From the NCBI RefSeq assembly GCF_003987345.1, contig NZ_PIPP01000002.1, forward strand, positions 186,001-250,000: a stretch of 64,000 nucleotides of DNA. The letters run 5' to 3'. Each line of letters opens with the position of its first letter. The first letter of the stretch is position 1. The position numbers and the translations under genes were made by a program. This stretch comes from Aliidiomarina shirensis (GTDB taxonomy: Bacteria > Pseudomonadota > Gammaproteobacteria > Enterobacterales > Alteromonadaceae). This document shows, piece by piece, positions 60,992 to 64,000 of this stretch. The notes under the pieces are model-generated. The model was not told the DNA's origin. It made no database searches and was given only the letters and a program-made list of their open reading frames with translations.

Positions 60992-61420
60992 TTACTCCGG
61001 CGGGCGTGTCATGAGGCCAACCTGAGTGGCACCAGCACGCTGCAATAACACCATTAACTGAATCACTTGATTGTATGCAACAGCACCATCACCACGAACA
61101 ACCACAGGCCGCTCTGGGTCAACCACTAACTCAGCCGCTACCAGGGTTGCCAAATCAACCGCCGACATCGCTTCTTCTGCGTTGCCACCTACGTTCAAAA
61201 AGTAATTACCATCGCGATCAACAGAAGCCACAATAGGTGGACGGCTATCATCGCTAATCGCTTCCGATTGCGCTTGCGGTAAATCAACCTCTACGCCTTG
61301 GGTAATCAAGGGCGCGGTTACCATAAAGATAATAAGAAGCACCAACATAACATCAATGTAGGGCACAACGTTTATTTCCGATACCGGCTTACGCCGTTTG
61401 CGCGGAATGAAGGCTTCCAT
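60992..61420 (-). CDS. tolR: Tol-Pal proton channel subunit TolR
   Basis: This 142-residue ExbD/TolR protein has one membrane helix with the protonatable Asp in VVPYIDVMLVLLIIFMVTAP (about residues 21-40) and a periplasmic domain (AVRGDGAVAYNQVIQLMVLL). With TolQ it harvests proton-motive force for TolA. It starts two bases after tolQ ends. Confidence 0.96.
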   Translation of the reverse strand: MEAFIPRKRRKPVSEINVVPYIDVMLVLLIIFMVTAPLITQGVEVDLPQAQSEAISDDSRPPIVASVDRDGNYFLNVGGNAEEAMSAVDLATLVAAELVVDPERPVVVRGDGAVAYNQVIQLMVLLQRAGATQVGLMTRPPE

Positions 61421-61422
61421 AA

Positions 61423-62139
61423 TTAGGCCTCCTGTTCCCGCGTTGCACCCTGCTCACGCGCAGAAGTTTGGCCTACAGCCGTAGCGGCTTGGCGTTGCAG
61501 AATCCCCGTGAACTCTTCGGCAAAATTGATGTAGTTGCCATCGATAGTGGCTACTTGATTGGAAAATTTGTTGTACGCAATTACCGCTGGAATTGCCGCG
61601 AATAAGCCCATTGCTGTGGCGATAAGCGCTTCGGCGATACCCGGCGCAACCATTTGCAGCGTAGCTTGTTGTACACTGCCAAGGGCGATAAATGAATTCA
61701 TGATGCCCCAAACCGTGCCGAACAAGCCGATATATGGGCTAATTGAACCAACCGTGGCTAACACAGAAAGGTTCTTCTCGAGATTATCCACTTCCCGACT
61801 ATGTGCTACGCGCATGGCCCGCTGAGTACCCGACATAACGCTAACGGCATCCATGCTGCGCACTTGCCGTAACCGAGCAAACTCACGAAAGCCAGATTGG
61901 AATAAATGTTCGGTACCCGTGGCTTTACCGCCGCGTGCGCTTACTTCTTTATACAGTTTGGCAAGATCAACACCGGACCAGAAACGCTCTTCAAATTCCA
62001 ACGCATCTTGCTGCGCACCGTTTAAAATTTTTCGACGTTGAATAATGAGTGCCCACGAAAGAATAGACATCAAAACCAATAAGATCATTACTGCTTTTAC
62101 AACTAAGCTGGCTTCTAAAAACAAGCCAATGAAGGACAT
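61423..62139 (-). CDS. tolQ: Tol-Pal proton channel subunit TolQ
   Basis: This 238-residue ExbB/TolQ protein has three membrane helices: SLVVKAVMILLVLMSILSWA near the start, then LSVLATVGSISPYIGLFGTV and PGIAEALIATAMGLFAAIPA, which hold the channel Thr and Gly residues. The ATG at 62139 follows GGAAG and leaves one base after the ybgC stop; a GTG at 62151 would overlap ybgC by 11 bp. Confidence 0.95.
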   Translation of the reverse strand: MSFIGLFLEASLVVKAVMILLVLMSILSWALIIQRRKILNGAQQDALEFEERFWSGVDLAKLYKEVSARGGKATGTEHLFQSGFREFARLRQVRSMDAVSVMSGTQRAMRVAHSREVDNLEKNLSVLATVGSISPYIGLFGTVWGIMNSFIALGSVQQATLQMVAPGIAEALIATAMGLFAAIPAVIAYNKFSNQVATIDGNYINFAEEFTGILQRQAATAVGQTSAREQGATREQEA

Positions 62140-62140
62140 A

Positions 62141-62572
62141 TCAGCTTCCACGCCGGATTACCTCTAATATTGGACCGGGAATTGCTACCGGTTTCATAGT
62201 ACCTAAATTCACGCATGCTGCTTTGACTTCGGCAACACACAATAATTCGCCTTGCTGATTAAAAATTTTCTGCACACATTCAAGCGAAGCTTTGCGAATA
62301 CGCTGCGGTTCAACGGTTACCGATAAGGCATCATTAAAGCGAGCTGGCGCTCGTAAATCAAGTGCTACATGGCGAACAACAAAACCTATTTGTAGATCCA
62401 GCCACACATCTTGATCAATGCCCAGCGACCGCAACCATTCAGTACGGGCGCGCTCACTGAATTTCAAATAGTTGGCGTAATAAACAATACCGCCAGCATC
62501 TGTATCTTCATAATACACGCGCACAGGCCAAGAAAATATTTGCGCGCTCGCTAACTCATTCTCTGCTGCCAT
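62141..62572 (-). CDS. ybgC: Tol-Pal associated acyl-CoA thioesterase YbgC
   Basis: This 143-residue hot-dog fold thioesterase has the active-site signature YYEDTDAGGIVYYANYLKF (about residues 20-38) with the catalytic Asp, and RARTEWLRSLG. YbgC hydrolyses short-chain or CoA esters and is linked to phospholipid enzymes. It is the first gene of the ybgC-tolQRAB-pal-cpoB operon, as in E. coli. The promoter should lie in the AT-rich DNA from 62573 to about 62880. Confidence 0.94.
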   Translation of the reverse strand: MAAENELASAQIFSWPVRVYYEDTDAGGIVYYANYLKFSERARTEWLRSLGIDQDVWLDLQIGFVVRHVALDLRAPARFNDALSVTVEPQRIRKASLECVQKIFNQQGELLCVAEVKAACVNLGTMKPVAIPGPILEVIRRGS

Positions 62573-62910
62573 TTTCGCCCTTATTAAGATCTACTTAGTG
62601 CTATCAATTACATTTTTAACGCTTGGCGAAGCTGAAAGGTACTATACCTCACCCATGAACGGAAATTAAGCCAAGCGCAATTAAGGTAAAGTAATTTTAA
62701 ATAATTTTCGTGACGCCAAGCGTTTTGCCTTCGCTCACTTTTTTCAATTTCACTTCACAAGAGTTTTTCTTATCGCTCAAAAAACAACCGACATTAGCAA
62801 GTTGCTGTTATAAAAGGAATTAATGCAATTGTTATGAATATGTTGGCGTAAAAATAGCCGTTACAATCCTTTAACACATTAAAAATATTAATGTGAACCT
62901 ATAGTTTTTC
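62573..62910. other. AT-rich intergenic region upstream of ybgC
   Basis: About 340 bp of low-GC DNA without an open frame that I trust. It must carry the promoter of the Tol-Pal operon on the minus strand. No repeat, dyad or RNA fold stands out. Confidence 0.5.
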
Positions 62911-62914
62911 TCGT

Positions 62915-63116
62915 TTGATAGTGGTCGGATAAGCCTTATAATACGCCTCGTGTTCAAGGCAAACCCTTGGCAACCAAATTTAAGGTTCGATTGTCGCGAC
63001 CCTTATCGTGTAAGTGAAAACTTACGCAAACGTTTCAAAGTAGTTCCCTGATGTAAGATTTCCTCCTTGTTGTTGTTACAACCTTTGCCCACTCTTTTTA
63101 GAGTGGGCTTTTTTTT
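62915..63116 (+). ncRNA. Candidate small RNA with its own promoter and terminator
   Basis: A near-consensus promoter, TTGATA (62915-62920), 16-bp spacer, TATAAT (62937-62942), would start RNA near 62949. A strong terminator ends it: GCCCACTC/GAGTGGGC with eight T (63087-63116). The transcript would be about 168 nt. It contains CAAGG/CCTTG and GTAAGT/ACTTAC hairpins and a GU-rich single-stranded part, TTGTTGTTGTTACAA, before the terminator. No convincing ORF is inside. I do not recognise it as 6S, 4.5S, Spot 42 or GcvB. Confidence 0.6.
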
Positions 63117-63161
63117 GCCTGGCGTTCAATATCAATACCGCAGACAAAAAGAGAACAACAA

Positions 63162-64000
63162 TTAGGTTTTACTTAAGCCAAAGTGAGTATACGCATGATT
63201 CGTTGCTATGCGGCCACGCGGTGTACGTTGAATATAGCCTTGCTGAATCAGGTAGGGTTCCAACACATCTTCAATGGTATCTTTTTCTTCGCCGATTGCC
63301 GCAGCAAGGTTTTCTAAACCTACTGGGCCACCCATGAATTTCTCGATAATAGCTTTCAGCAATTTACGGTCCATGTAATCAAAGCCTGCTTTATCCACAT
63401 CAATCATATCAAGTGCTGCCGAGGCTACATCGGCGGTAATTGGCCCACTTGATTTCACTTGCGCGTAATCGCGCACGCGGCGCAACAACCTATTCGCAAT
63501 ACGCGGTGTGCCGCGCGAACGCATCGCTACTTCTTTGGCAGCATCAAGCACTAAATCCATTTCTAAAAAGCCAGCCGAACGCTGCACAATTGAGGTAAGT
63601 TCAGGAATAGAATAAAACTCTAGGCGTTGCACAATACCAAAGCGATCACGCAACGGCGACGTTAACGCGCCAGCTCGAGTGGTAGCGCCAACAAGCGTAA
63701 AGGGTGGAAGATCGAGCTTAATTGAACGCGCTGCCGGGCCTTCACCAATCATGATGTCGAGTTGATAATCTTCCAAGGCAGGATATAAAACTTCTTCAAC
63801 TACTGGGCTTAAGCGATGAATTTCATCGATGAACAATACATCGTGAGGTTCTAAATTAGTAAGTAGCGCCGCTAAATCACCCGCTTTCTCGAGCACGGGG
63901 CCAGAAGTGGTTTTAATCCCAACGCCCATTTCATTGGCGATAATATTCGCCAATGTAGTTTTACCAAGGCCGGGAGGCCCAAAAATAAGCACATGATCGA
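63162..64000 (-). CDS. ruvB: Holliday junction branch-migration helicase RuvB (5' end off window)
   Basis: The C-terminal 279 codons of this AAA+ helicase are present; about 55 N-terminal residues lie beyond base 64000. Visible are Walker [21 protein letters not shown], Walker [21 protein letters not shown], the sensor [20 protein letters not shown], sensor 2 [18 protein letters not shown], and the winged-helix end [19 protein letters not shown]. RuvB acts with RuvA on Holliday junctions. The frame runs uninterrupted to the window edge, so the GTG at 63992 is internal. Confidence 0.95.
   Translation of the reverse strand, partial: DHVLIFGPPGLGKTTLANIIANEMGVGIKTTSGPVLEKAGDLAALLTNLEPHDVLFIDEIHRLSPVVEEVLYPALEDYQLDIMIGEGPAARSIKLDLPPFTLVGATTRAGALTSPLRDRFGIVQRLEFYSIPELTSIVQRSAGFLEMDLVLDAAKEVAMRSRGTPRIANRLLRRVRDYAQVKSSGPITADVASAALDMIDVDKAGFDYMDRKLLKAIIEKFMGGPVGLENLAAAIGEEKDTIEDVLEPYLIQQGYIQRTPRGRIATNHAYTHFGLSKT

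Noticed and set aside
62949..63116. 6S, 4.5S, Spot 42 or GcvB identity for the candidate sRNA
   Set aside because: None of the hallmark sequences or folds of these RNAs is visible; left unassigned.

Overview
The window looks like chromosomal DNA of a marine gammaproteobacterium, probably Alteromonadales and possibly close to Idiomarina/Aliidiomarina. The basis is the gene order ybgC-tolQRAB-pal-cpoB-tRNA-Lys-nadA, the asnC/asnA pair, large-type GltBD, a YjbH-type protein and moderate GC. The family assignment is inference; no rRNA is present. Both edges cut genes: a WecA-like gene at the left and ruvB at the right.

Layout. (1) 1-18,570, minus strand: a complete Wzx/Wzy-type O-antigen/surface polysaccharide operon, read from wzz down to wecA and preceded by a JUMPstart/ops element (RfaH control). 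It encodes dTDP-4-keto-6-deoxyglucose synthesis (RmlA, RmlB) with an aminotransferase and a formyltransferase (predicted dTDP-Qui4NFo route), the FnlA-FnlB-FnlC route to UDP-L-FucNAc with its WbuB-like transferase, Wzx, Wzy, two further glycosyltransferases, a phosphoribosyltransferase-HAD fusion (candidate ribofuranosyltransferase), and an unusual PLP-enzyme/ATP-grasp pair. (2) 19,000-27,400: a beta-CASP metallo-beta-lactamase protein, then a Fur-box-associated ferric iron uptake set (TonB receptor, FbpA, FbpB, FbpC). (3) 27,500-34,500: small and outer-membrane proteins, a phosphodiesterase-like protein, ion transporters (YrbG, Na/Pi, GDT1) and a solute-binding lipoprotein. (4) 34,560-37,600: an arsR-GAPDH-arsJ arsenate detoxification operon. 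(5) 37,760-45,500: nitrogen assimilation (gltBD, asnC/asnA). (6) 45,700-56,540: envelope proteins (DUF3015, DUF4105, a large lipoprotein, YjbH), tRNA-Ser, a DASS transporter, a DUF3149 microprotein, a His-rich SDR and nadA. (7) 56,740-64,000: two tRNA-Lys genes, the Tol-Pal operon, a candidate sRNA and ruvB.

The most unusual signal is two families of palindromic repeats. Family I (about 85-120 bp, ends GGGGTC...GACCCC, inner arms TGGCACTTAA...TTAAGTGCCA) lies in frame inside the beta-CASP protein and inside GltB. It also supplies the sequence around the stop codons of two convergent genes, and its left end, duplicated in tandem, makes up most of the signal peptide of the iron-binding lipoprotein FbpA. 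Family II is intergenic: a conserved core of about 65 bp sits between 35-50 bp inverted arms whose sequence differs from copy to copy while the two arms of each copy still match, giving very long hairpins. No transposase or RAYT gene for either family is in the window.
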